64,000 nucleotides of DNA from contig NC_023758.2 in NCBI RefSeq assembly GCF_000499845.2, positions 24,897,520 to 24,961,519 on the forward strand, in the 5' to 3' direction. A model generated the notes under the pieces. The model was given only the letters and a program-made list of their open reading frames with translations. It searched no databases and was not told where the DNA came from. The first letter of the stretch is position 1, and each line of letters opens with the position of its first letter. Shown here one piece after another: positions 22,560 to 34,500 of this stretch. The stretch comes from Phaseolus vulgaris (Eukaryota; Streptophyta; Magnoliopsida; Fabales; Fabaceae). The position numbers and the translations under genes are program-made.

Positions 22560-24993
22560 AAGCTAATCGGATGAACGAACAACTACATCAAATCCAACTG
22601 ATGCCAAAGAAATTCAACAACAAGTAGAGGACTTAATAGCTAAGGGGTGGGTGCAAGATAGCATGAGTCCATGAGCTATGCCTGTAATTCTTGTCCCTAA
22701 AAAAGATTGGAGTTGGAGGATGTGTACAGATTGTCGCGCAATAAACAACATAACCATCAAGTATAGGCATCCCATTCCTAGATTAGATGACTTGTTGGAT
22801 GAATTACATGGGTCTAAAATATTTACCAAAATTGATCTTAAGAGTGGTTATAACCAAATACGGATTAAACCGGGGGATGAATGGAAAACCACCTTTAAGA
22901 CCAAGTTTGGTTTATAAGAATGGTTAGTCATGCCTTTTGGCTTGACTAATGCTCCAAGTACCTTCATGCGACTCATGCACCATGTTTTAAGGCCTTTCAT
23001 TGGCAAGTTTGTAGTGGTCTATTTTGATGACATTCTTATCTATAACTTGTCTTTAGAGGATCATGAGAAGCATATTAGGGAAGTGTTAGAAACCCTTAGG
23101 AAGGAGAGTTTGTATGCTAATTATGCTAAATGTATGTTTGCATTAGACCATATAGACTTCCTAGGGTTTGTTGTGAGTTCCAACGGGGTGCATGTAGACA
23201 AAGAAAAGGTTGCAGCAATTCAACATTGGCCAACACCCACTAATGTTAGTGAGGTACGTAGTTTTGATGGACTTGCTAGTTTTTATAGGCAATTTGTGAA
23301 AGACTTTAGTACCATTGTCGCACCTCTAAATGCCATAGTAAAGTAGAATGTGGTGTTTAAATAGGGACAAGACCAAATTGAAGCTTTTGGAAGTTTGAAA
23401 GAAAAATTGACTAAGGCCCCCATTTTAGCCCTTCCTAACTTTGCTAAGACATTTGAAATAGAATGTGATGCCTCAAACATAGGCATTGGGTTGTCCTCCT
23501 TCAAGAGGGTCACCCCATAACTTATTTTAGTGAGAAACTCAAGGGGATTCATCTCAACTACTGCACATATGATAAAGAACTTTATGCTCTTGTTAGAGCC
23601 TTGCAAAATTGGCAACATTACCTTTTTTCAAAGGAGTTTGTGATACATAGTGATCATGAATCCCTTAAATATTTGAAAGGCCAAAGCAAGCTTAATAAGA
23701 GACATGCTAAGTGGGTGGAGTTCATTGAGCAATTTCCTTATGTGATCAAACATAAGCAAGGTAAAATAAATGTGGTTGCGGATGCTCTTTCAAGAAGGTA
23801 TACCTTGCTCAATGTTTTGGATGTTCAATACTTAGGTTTTGATCACATAAAGGAAATATATAAAGATGACCTTGATTTCTCTCTCATCTATTAAGAGTGC
23901 TTAAAAGGAGGACACAAAGACTGTTTCATCCATAATGATTTTCTTTTCAAAGGAAAAAGACTTTGTGTTCCCCAAGGGTCTTTACGACAATCTCTTGTTA
24001 GAGAGACACATGAGGGTGGTCTTATGGGACACTTTGGGGTAGCTAAGACTTTAGATACATTGCATGAGCATTTCTTTTGGCCACACATGCGCAAATTCGT
24101 ACATAGCTTCTGTGACAAATGCATAGCATGTAGGAAGGCTAAATCTAAAGTGCAACTCCATGGTTTATATACTCCTCTTCCCATCCCCACTATGCCTCGG
24201 GTAGACATCTCCATGGATTTCATCTTAGGTCTTCCCAAGACATCAAAGGGTATGGATTCTATCTTTGTGGTAGTGAACCGCTTTTCTAAAATGGCTCACT
24301 TTATTCCATGCCATAAAGTAGATGATGCTTGTTTTGTTGCAAATCTATTCTTTAAGGAAGTAGTTCATTTGCATGGGTTTCCTAGAAGTATTGTATCCGA
24401 CAGAGATTCAAAGTTCTTAAGTCACTTTTGGAGGACTTTGTGGGGAAAACTTGGAACTAAACTCTTGCTTTCTACTACTTGTCACCCCCAAACTGATGGT
24501 CAAACAGAAGTAGTTAATAGAACTTTGGGTCAAATGTTAAGGTGCCTTATTTTTGGGAAGCCAAGGGTGTGGGAGAATTTACTACCTCATATTGAGTTTG
24601 CTTATAATAAAGTAGTAAATTCTACTACTTCCCACACCCCTTTTGAGGTTGTCTATGGGTTCAATCCCCTCACACCTCTTGACCTCCTTCCTATTCCTGT
24701 ACTTGATGAGGTGTTGTGCAAAGATGGTTTTGAAAAAACTTCTTTTATTAAAAGACTTGCACCACCACATCAAGCAACAAATGGAAAGGAAGGTAGGTAA
24801 GTATGTTGAGCATGCCAACAAAGGGTGCAAGGCATTGATCTTTGAACCCGGGGATTGGGTTTGGCTACACTTGAGGAAGGATATATTCCCTACTCATAGG
24901 AAGTTCAAACTTATGCCACACGGTGATGGTCCTTTTCAAATCATCAAGAGGATTAATGACAATGCCTATGAGTTGGATTTGCCTAATACTTAG
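22560..24993 (+). pseudogene. Ty3/gypsy pol fragment B (RT, RNase H, integrase)
   Basis: A relative of fragment A with the same domain order: DAKEIQQQVEDLIAKGW in a shifted frame, [42 protein letters not shown] (about 23020-23045), then RNase H ([10 protein letters not shown]) and [16 protein letters not shown]. Integrase has [38 protein letters not shown] and [15 protein letters not shown], so the DDE residues are still present. Stops occur at 22674, 22915, 23344 and 23362. A one-base loss near 24991 breaks the last block (LPNT, then GSHSFNISDLTSF). The N-terminal side of RT and all of gag are missing. Confidence 0.9.
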
Positions 24994-25225
24994 GTAGTCA
25001 TTCTTTTAATATCAGTGATCTGACTTCCTTCTCTGCAGGTCTTTCAAATTCGTGGACAAATTCCCTCCTACCCGGGGAGCATGATGAGGACTAAGGAGAG
25101 AGGGCACCCACCCATGATGATGACCAAGCTCAACCCATGACCTCAACACCCACCATACCTTAGAGGATTACTAGGAGTAGAGCACAAACTCAGGGGTGTT
25201 GAGCATCAGTTGGTCTCCCTTTTTG

Positions 25226-25916
25226 TAATTTATGTAGAGTAGGTCTATATAGCATAATTAGGAGGAGAAGACATAAGAATGGGCCTATAAGATGTCCATT
25301 AGGGTAGGAAGGAAACCTTACCTTCTAGAATATGTTGAATGGTGCGGCATTGATCAATGTCAACACCCTAGCCGCACCATATTTTGCTTCTTCCCCTTCT
25401 ACCCTCTTTTCTTGTTTTCCAAGGCTCCTAAATCTATAAATAGGAGGTCTCCCCCTTTGTAAACACAAATTGAAATTATAGTAAAGAAATTTTGCACAAT
25501 TTTTGTGTGAGTTGTGAGTTAGTGAGTCCCCTCCAAAATTGGTCTTATCTTATGAGATATGATGCTCTCAAGTGGCGGCCTCCTTTCACTCATCTTGGTG
25601 ATTCCACCCCCATCAAGTGGCATGATACATCCTTGCTTCACCATCTATAAGTTCTTCTTTCATCATCTCTTCCACTAATCCATTTTCATTCCATTCTTTC
25701 ATAAACATGTTCTTAGTTATGCTTCTTTGAATCAATTCGGTCTTATCTTTTGTTCCTTTGTTGCTTGTTCATTTCCACACCATAATTGTCATCATATTCA
25801 CCATATAATTGTGTTTTCCTTTTTCCTTTTTGAAATGAACCTTCACATCTACTTAATCACTTGGTTAAGTTAATGTCCAGTGGAGATTTTCCTTAGGTTT
25901 TCACTCTTTATTTTGT
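25226..25916 (+). repeat. Gypsy LTR following fragment B
   Basis: About 690 bp with a TATA-like ctataaatag at 25434 and no coding frame, placed where a 3' LTR should be. Its inverted relative lies at 18515-19182. They share several blocks of 15-20 identical bases but are clearly diverged, with an extra ~60 bp in this copy near 25290. Ends are approximate. Confidence 0.7.
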
Positions 25917-25984
25917 CCTAAAATCTCAATCATAAATATAAAAATGTCATCTAATGATCAATCTTAAAAGCAACTCACATCATG

Positions 25985-26748
25985 AACTCACCGTGTAGAT
26001 TTTCTGTTTTAAACCAACCATGATGGGTTAACATTATTAAATGTAGGAAAAAAAGTGCAATTCTTAGTTGAGTCTTAAATAAGTTTGTGAGTTAGTTGAG
26101 CCTCAACCAAGGCATGGAGGACCGTGTAGTGGTTTGAAATTTCCTACATTTTTAGTAATGAATCATCCGTATGTGACTATATTATGAATAAATTTAATTT
26201 GATGCATCACGGAGCATGATTTTTTGTAATGAATCATCCGTATGTGACTATATTATGAATTAATATGATGCATCACGGATACGTAGATAGTTTTGCCACC
26301 CCTTGTTTGTATTGCGGACAATTTCTTTCGTGGGTAAAGGTGAAACTCAAAATCTAAATCCATCTAAGTATTCATATAAGTGCTGTTGTCACTGTAAAAT
26401 GAAGCGTGAACTCAACATAATTGTGAGCAAAATGACGTATAAAAATTATTAAAAAAGAGTATATGTACAATTAAATAAATAATGTATGACCTAAGTAGAA
26501 TCGAATAACTAATAGATATTTCAACTTCGTCTATCATGCTCAGCAGTTCGGAGCACTTGTTTTGCCAATGATGAAAATGATTTTGTTGTATCTTGCATCT
26601 CTCTGGCACGAAGGTTGGTACCCTGACACCAAGTTAGAAGATGAGGAAACAAATGAGTTCTGGATTCTCTTTCCCAAATTTTCTTGGGTGCATTGGCATA
26701 TGACTACGAAATTCTAACTGTTTTATAGTTTTTTGTCAAGGTATATGT
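25985..26748. pseudogene. 3' part of the duplicated NTPase/tomosyn-tail segment
   Basis: This matches 31085-31770 at roughly 95% by eye, from tgtagattttctgttttaaa through ccaaggcatggaggaccg to tttttgtcaaggta. It is the sequence beyond the stop of the intact NTPase gene. It also contains, on the minus strand, a copy of the last exon of the tomosyn-like gene (26521-26622). Homology ends at 26748, before the position of the preceding tomosyn exon. Confidence 0.9.
26521..26622 (-). pseudogene. Duplicate of the tomosyn last exon (SNARE tail), frame open
   Basis: 102 bases that differ from the native exon (31562-31663) at two visible sites, one silent and one changing Ala to Thr. It still encodes GTNLRAREMQDTTKSFSSLA, then KQVLRTAEHDRRS and a stop. 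The splice acceptor before it (ttggtgtcag on the minus strand) is intact. No upstream exon of the gene is present nearby, so it is a lone exon about 5 kb beyond the native 3' end. Confidence 0.85.
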
Positions 26749-29215
26749 TTTATTTATTTTAGCCTGACAAAAATAGATTATGTAATCTTAGTTTATTTTT
26801 AGTTTTTAGATTTTGTTTACTAGATAAGAGAAGTAATTTACTATTTCTTTTACACCAAATTAGGTATAAAAGAAGATTACATGTACTCATTTTTGTAACT
26901 TTGTTATAAAGAGTGTGAATTTTTCTCTTCTCCTTCCTCGTATTCATCTAAGAGTTCGTTTTGAAACTTTTAGTGAAAAGATCCACCAACCCTCCAACTT
27001 TTGTTTTCTTGTGTGTTCAATAAAGAGTTTTCATAATCTTTAAAAATGGCCAAATAATATTATGGAATATTTGAGAAAGCAGGTTCATTGTTAGAACTGG
27101 AGGATGAATGTCACCCACACAATATACTGAAACAAAGAAAGTGTCTGGTTGTAGGGTACAACAAGGAGAGCTCTTCATTTGAGCATCTCTTCTATAATCA
27201 AAGGAAGTAGTTTAGAAATATAGTAGTCAAAACACTCCCATGGAATGGTACAAACCATCCAAAAACAATTTAAACTTGAACATAGAAAGAGGTTTCCATA
27301 TATGCAGGGGAATTTTTTAGCACTACTAGAAGTAGAAAAAGTTATACACATATACTTTGAGGATAGATAACACTTTTTTTACTCAGAAAATAATCTAACT
27401 TGCTTTTGTATATTGAATTGCTGTTGGTTTAGCACAAATTTTAAGGAGAAAAGAGTTTGATTTTACATCTTTGCTTAAAAAATCCACAAACTAGCTTGAA
27501 ACTATTTTTATTGACGTAATATTTTGCATTATCTATCATTTACATTAATATTAGACAAATAATATTTTCGATATAATAAATGCTTGGTATTTTATAATGT
27601 CCAGTTCTGGCATTCATTGAGAATATATTTTAATCCCTCACTCTAAGAGTAGATACAAGGCATTAGTTTTCACTTAGTTGGAAAAATATTTGATTTCGAA
27701 AAGGTTTTAAATCACATCAGTTTTAGATTCAACAAAAGAGTGGATTACATTCAATTCTACCCTGATCTCACCCAAGCACTGCATCAACACCAGTTTGTCA
27801 TCAAACACTTTGGATTTGGATTCTTCAAAGCATTTGATCATTCTTGATCAACAATCTCCCCCTATTTGATGAAGACAAATCCCTAGTTGCTTGTGTTGAT
27901 CTTGATTGAATCTGAAACCACGAAACAACCTATTGTTTGGCTTGACAATTAAGTCAACCAAACTAAAACAGCTTTCAACCTTTTCAAAACCCCTAAGAGT
28001 AAAACACAGGTTGATTCGACAAAACAATAGGTTGTTTTTCACTTAGTTGGAAAAACACTTGATTTCAAAAAGGTTTTAAATCAAATCAGTTTTAGATTCA
28101 ACAAAATAGTGAATTACATTTAATTCTACTCAGATCCCACCCAAGCACTATGGCAACACCAGTTTTTCATCAAACACTTTGGATTTAGATTCTTCAAAGC
28201 ACGTGATCACTCTTGATCAACACAATGATCTCTTTAAATAAAGATTATAAAAGGGACACAATGATTAAACTCACTCACTAAACATGGTGTCTAGTCAGTC
28301 CAACCCAATTGGTCTTGGTTTTATACACCCAACAATGCTTCCATCTAGTCTATTCTTAGAATTATTTATGAATAGGTATAGTCTACCTATGTATCGTTTT
28401 TGTTAACATGTGGGTTTTGGTCTAGCCTCCCCATATTTTTGTATTTTCTTTCTTTTTTTTTCCTTTTTTTAATAATACTTTTTTTATGTAATGGCAGATG
28501 ATTGTTGTTACTTGAGGTGTCAGCCTAGCTGAAATGTTAAGTTGCATAGTGATGCCTACCATGAAAGTTTTTATAAAAAAAAAACTCAAAATATATGTAT
28601 GTAAAAAACATAAAAATGGTTCATATATCGAAAGATATAATACAAAAATTAATGATTAAAGATAATTAAGAGATAGTGTTTGGAGTGTGCAAGATATTAA
28701 TAGGAAATTATAGTTGAAGTAGAACCTTAAGAATGAAAGTAGTTTAGGAGCGTAGAATATGATCTTCTAATTTGGATAAATTGAAGATAAAGTGGTGGTG
28801 ACATAAAGAAGAGAAACATGTGAAAGTATTAAATAGTATATTTTAATCTTAACTCAATTCTTAAAAAACTAATTTATAAAATGAGTTTTGCATCTATTTA
28901 TTTATATATTACTAAATATCTTTATTTATAGTTGATGTAGAATATTCAACACACTCTTTCACTTCGAGACTGCACCTCCATAAATTTTTTAATTAGAAAA
29001 TTATCCTTAAATTCATTCAAATTGTATATTTTGTAGAATTTATGAAATTTAAAATTCAGAATATAAAATTGCATTTCAAATTTTAGAGTTCAAAATAATT
29101 TTTTTTAAGTAAAAAAAGTATTTTATGAATTTGAAAATGCATTTCAAAAGGTATTTTTTGAATTTGAAAATGCATTTCAAAATTTATAATTCAAAAACAT
29201 AATTTTGAATTTTAT
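26749..29215. other. Repeat-rich spacer between the two copies
   Basis: No gene recognised. 26749-27040 has a TATA-like tataaaagaag and a ttcaataaagag polyadenylation-like sequence and could be a solo LTR. 27680-28215 holds a 170-bp direct repeat. 29130-29190 has two short copies of gaatttgaaaatgcatttca. The rest is AT-rich. Confidence 0.45.
27677..28215. repeat. 170-bp direct repeat pair
   Basis: cacttagttggaaaaa through cactttggattt.gattcttc occurs at about 27677-27850 and again at 28038-28215, roughly 88% alike. About 180 bp lies between, including caatctccccctatttgatg, a phrase often seen in plant copia remnants. Confidence 0.75.
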
Positions 29216-29427
29216 ATTTTAGAATTCAGAATTTACTTTTAAATCCAAAAATACTTTCCAAACTAGTATTCCAAATTTTAAAGTGCAAAATGTATTTTGT
29301 CTCGAAAATATTATTTAAACTTTACTAAGAATTTGAACATAGACTTTTTGATAATTTTAATTATGATGATATGGAGTGACAAAAACATGTGTGTCCCATC
29401 TCAGATAGGCAGAAACAGAAAGAAACC

Positions 29428-31065
29428 ATGGCTGGTCCTGGAAAATGCTTCCTCGTCACGGGTCCTCCGGTGAGAAAACCCAACTCCACCCTTTTTCCCT
29501 CTCTTCATTTTCTGTTCATAGAGTTTGATTTCGTCGATTGATCTGATCAGGGTGTGGGAAAAACCACTCTTATTATGAGAGTGTTGGAGTCCCTCAGTGC
29601 CAATTCCTCCATCAAGCTTCAGGGCTTTTACACACGTACGTAAGCATATGGTATGATATGATATATTCCTCTTCTTTCACTGTAACATATAACATGATAT
29701 GATGCTTTTGTAGGGGAAGTTAGGCGCGCAGGTCAAAGGGTTGGTTTCGAAGTGGTTACTCTCGATGCTCGCACTGCCCCACTTGCTTCCCTCCACTTTT
29801 CGACGTACACTTTTTATTCTTCCTTTTTTTAGCTGCACAACATCAACATCCCAATTTGTTTGTTAGGACCCATTTATTTCGAAATTTGTGTTTCTTGGTC
29901 ACGCTGCTTCTGGGTCTTTCTTCATTTTTTAAGGAAAGGTTTTCCTGTAAAATTACATCCTTAATACACTCGTTCCTCTAGCAAACTCTCTTGATGTTTA
30001 AAATTTGTTGAAAACTATAATATATGCAAGAATTCTTAATTAAGAGGTGAAATAAAGTTTAAGGGATAACAAATAGTATGTTCAAAAGAGTATGTTACTA
30101 GAATTTCTTTTTAAATCCTACCTGAAATAACACACAACACAACTCTGCCTATATGATTCAATGGTTTTATTTGATGGCTTTGGATTTGCAGCCCTGAGTC
30201 TCACGGATGGCCAAGTGTTGGCAAGTATAAAGTTGATGTAGCATCTTTCGAGTCACTAGCACTGCCCGAGTTACAGGTCTGCTTACTTTTTTTAATATCT
30301 TTTCGGTTTGCTTTCTTTTCTTTGCAGCAGATTAGGTTACTGCATGTTTTGCCAACCATACAACCATTTTTACATGCATCTTCCAGTTGTGGTATTATAG
30401 GCATAAACTGTTCCCTTGCATTTTTAAACTGTTGGCTGGTGTTATTTTCTGCATGTAGATTTGTCCCTCATTCAAGATACTGAAATGCTGAATGTATTAT
30501 TCCACCATATCCCATGTATTATATCAGTTCTCCAGCTTTTAAGACTTATATTCACTGACTAGGTTAGAGAAGACACCAGCCTCTTCATCATTGACGAAGT
30601 TGGTAAGATGGAGTTATTCAGTTCGTCATTTTTCCCTGCAGTTCTAAGAGTTTTGGAGTCAAATATCCCAGTTTTGGCTTCCATTCCAGTTCCAAAATTT
30701 GGCAGAGACATACCAGAAGGTAAATCTTCTTTCCATATTTTGAAGTCCCCATTTTTCAAGCGGTATCTTGTTTCTTTCTGAACAATACTAGGAACAAATT
30801 TCCTTTGTTTGATTCTTAAAATAAGCAAGATAGGGTAAAATCTGTCACTAGGTCTTATAGGCATGAAGCTCAAAGATGATTTTGTTGCAATTCTCTGGCT
30901 AATTTTCTTTGCTGAACTTGTGAATGACTAATGCTGTCAATTTCTGAAGTTGCAAGGTTGAGGAATCATGCAGGGGCAACTTGTTTTACATTGAATGTTG
31001 CTAACAGAGATGCTGTTAGAGAACAGATACGATCACTATTGGAAGATCTGTTGATTAAACACTAG
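29428..31065 (+). CDS. THEP1/NTPCR-type nucleoside-triphosphatase
   Basis: Six exons with GT/AG borders, 29428-29469, 29551-29635, 29714-29804, 30192-30276, 30563-30719 and 30950-31065, give a complete 191-residue protein, about the usual size for this family. The P-loop is GPPGVGKTT (12-20), split by intron 1. Next come GFYTREVRRAGQRVGFEVVTL and the Walker B block LFIIDEVGKMELFS with Asp112 and Glu113. The end is CFTLNVANRD...LLEDLL. This order is that of the THEP1 P-loop family (human NTPCR), which hydrolyses NTPs slowly; the plant role is not established. The start is the first ATG, in aaaccATGGct context. It faces the tomosyn-like gene tail to tail, with 496 bp between the stops. A broken copy lies 15 kb upstream. 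Confidence 0.92.
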
Positions 31066-31561
31066 TCATTGCAAGTTTGTAGTCTGAGCTCACAATGTAG
31101 ATTTTCTGTTTTAAACCAACCATGATGGGTTAACACTATTAAGTGTAGGAAAAAAAGTGCAATTCTTAGTTGAGTCTTAATTAAGTTTGTGAGTTAGTTG
31201 AGCCTCAACCAAGGCATGGAGGACCGTTTAGTGGTTTGAGATTTGCTACAGTTATGCATGATTTTTTGTAATGAATCATCCGTACGTATATATTATGAAT
31301 AAATTCGATGCATCACGGATACGTAGATAGTTTTGCCACCCTTTGTTTGTATTGCGGACAATTTCTTTCACGGGTAAAGGTGTATCTCAAAATCTAAATC
31401 CATTTAAGTATTCAGATAAGTGCTGCTGTCACTGTAAAATGAAGCATGAACTCAACATATTTGTGAGCAAACTGACGTATAAAAATTATTAAAAGAGCAT
31501 ATGTGCAATTAAAAAATAAATAATGTATGACCTAAGTAGAATCGAATAACTAATAGATCTA

Positions 31562-34500
31562 TCAACTTCGTCTATCATGCTCAGCAGTTCGGAGCACTTG
31601 TTTTGCCAATGATGAAAATGATTTTGCTGTATCTTGCATCTCTCTGGCACGAAGATTGGTACCCTGCCACCAAGTTAGAAGATGAGTTCTGGATTCTCTT
31701 TCCCAAATTTTCTTGGGTGCATTGGCATATGACTACAAAATTCTAACTGTTTTATAGTTTTTTTGTCAAGGTACAAGATACCTGTAATTTCCATGTGTTT
31801 TCGTGCAGCTTGATTTGTGCCTGTTTAGCAGCGGCTGTTTCCTGTAGCACCAGTTTAATGTTTGATTAATTTTGCACTCATATTTCAGCATGAAGAAAAA
31901 CGAAGCTTTATAATGTACGGAGAAACTGTCTAATTATGCAATAAGTGTAACCTTTTTTGTTGAAACTAAAGAATGTATTGTGGCTATATGCCATTAGGCC
32001 CTAAAATTTTGATGAAAATATAACTTATGTTCATAATAACCAAAGATAGTCTCAGATATTTCAAACGAAGGTATCATACAAGTGTCTCAAAATTTTGTAC
32101 TATTCCATTCAAAATCAAATGAGGCTATTTTGAAGTTTTTACAATGCTTAATGCGCAAGATTTTACAATGTTTTTACAATGAAGATTCAAAAATTTTACC
32201 CAATCTCAGACATTCAAGTTACAAAAGTGCTGGAAGATAACTACACTCTGCCAACTTTTAGCATTCAAGTTGAAGATGTCATTAAATCTATACTGTACAT
32301 GAGAAGGAATGACGAATACTACTTCAGTCTGATTCTTGAGACTATAATCAACTGCTATTTGGCCAGTCTTACTAGATAACTGATTGGAAATCTCTAATGG
32401 GTAGGTAATAAATTGTAGATTAAATCTTCTGGTGGTGATCTACTTGATCCTCAACCTACCTATTACACTAACAAATGCACTTAATACCTCCAACTTAGAA
32501 ATTAACAATAGGGGCTAGGCATACACCTTTTACTAGTAAATCGGCACACAAATCATGTGATGCCTGTGAATTGTTTTGGTAGAAAATTCAAGGATAATTA
32601 GAATGCATGTATGATGGGTATATTCTTACATTGGAGGAAGAAGAAAATCCATATTTCTTCTTAATTTGATCAAGCGCACCATCTTTTTCCTCCTGCTGCC
32701 CTTCCTTATCTGATGCCTTCTGGTAGTTTCCCTTCATTTCTTTCAATCTTCCTGTAATTGAAAAGCTCGATTAAAGTGGCTAGCGATTATGAAAACCTTG
32801 CAATTATCTTCTGTACAAAAAAAAAGACTCGTAAGAGATTGAAAATTCCTAAATTGAACTCATTGTCACAAACCTTTCAGAGACTGAAATTTTCCAACCA
32901 AATTCTTCTTATTAAGAGATCCTAATATGCTTTGTTCTTTGCGTTTTTCTCCATGATCCTCTAGGTCAATGTCATCTGCATGGGAAGAAAGTAGACACCT
33001 CAAAGTGGTTAGTTTAAACTCGAGTATCCATATGTTAGAAAATACTATGTAGTAACTGCCTTAGGAATCAAATTAATCTAGTAATGTAATTTAGTCCTGT
33101 TTGTAACATACAGCTTTAAGCAAGCAGATTCAGATCACCAATAAAAAACAGACAACGTGAATTCATTGCCATAAAAAGAGTTTCTCATCTTTCTTTTAAG
33201 AAAATGTTTAGTAGCACATATATGTTGCATTGTTTTACCTATGTTTAATTCAAGCTGACTTTCATCCACTGTTGGTTTATCATCACTATCATTACATGTA
33301 AAGTTCGTATTTGAGAATACTGCTGAGAGTTCCCGTATGTTTTCTTTAGGATCTTCTTTTCCCATGAGGGCCCCATGCTTTTCTTTACTACTTGTAAAAT
33401 CTTTTATAACTGAGCTGAGTATACCCTGGAATGCCGGAAAAAAGTACCAAATACCATCATTCATAAATACAGTTGTGTTAGTTATTAAAATGTTACTGTT
33501 TTACCTTTTTCTTTTCCTTATCGATGACAGGGCCAGGAACAAGTTCTTCTTGTGATGGCATTCTTTCCTTCCTGTAGATGCAGCTAACAGAATCCAAAAG
33601 CCTAAAACAAAGTCGTGCATTATGCACTGAGACTAATATCGACTAATTCTAAACAGAAATAGTAGAGAAGATAAAATGCTGTAAATATCTTTTTCTGTGG
33701 GAAATATTTTCCTATAGCCAGACAGAAGTTTATATACGGTTATTGGTAAATATTGATAACAACATTCCAAATGCCATTGTCTAGGATATATACCTGAAAA
33801 TATTCCTCTGGGTCAACAATGAGACAACAAAAATTTCCTGATCACCATTCACCTGTACATTTGACATTGAGTTAAATAGATGTCTCAAATGTTTTTAAAA
33901 AACCCCGTGTACTAGTCCAAGATACAGTCATACCAAAACAATATCTCCCTTGGGTGAACAACATATCTGGCTATCAGAATATGGCTTCAATTTTGGAGGT
34001 GAATAATTGAAACCTCTAATTGAAGTCTCCACTATCAGAGATAACGCTGGCAAAGACCTAAGATCGTTGAATATGACTTGTTAATTCACTAATAAAAATA
34101 GAATGCTACATGAAGTTGACATGATGGGAGGCTATTAAGAAGGATTTAAGATATATGAGATTGCATGAAAACATTAATCAAGATTCAGCATTAAAATATG
34201 ATAGAATCCATAAAGCCAAACCCACTTGGTGCACTTAGTGGGGTAACAATTATTGGTTGTAGCTTTTTTCTAACTGAAGAATAATCCTCAAAATGGGGAT
34301 TGAATTTTAACACCAATTTGTTGGCAAGTCTTATCTCATGTGATATACCACTCAATTCTTCTAAAAAAGTATGTGCAGACCACCACCTTAATTCCACTTT
34401 CCCACTGTTGAAAAGGAGAATAAGACTGATATCAGAGAGGCTGTAAATTGTCGATGCCCAGCAACAGGAAGAGGAATAAAATTTCTTCTTGTAAAGCACC

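Noticed and set aside
26412..26609. A 65-residue minus-strand frame over the duplicated tail.
   Set aside because: It is a shifted frame over the tomosyn tail exon copy. The frame that ends at 26521 is the one conserved with the native exon.
32179..32379. A 66-residue plus-strand frame.
   Set aside because: It lies within an intron of the tomosyn-like gene, has no family resemblance and no splice or promoter support.
32588..32751. The tomosyn-like protein at first seemed to end after KKKYGFSSSSN without a SNARE coil.
   Set aside because: Two further minus-strand exons (31782-31841 and 31562-31663) continue the frame and encode the coil, beyond an 800-bp intron.
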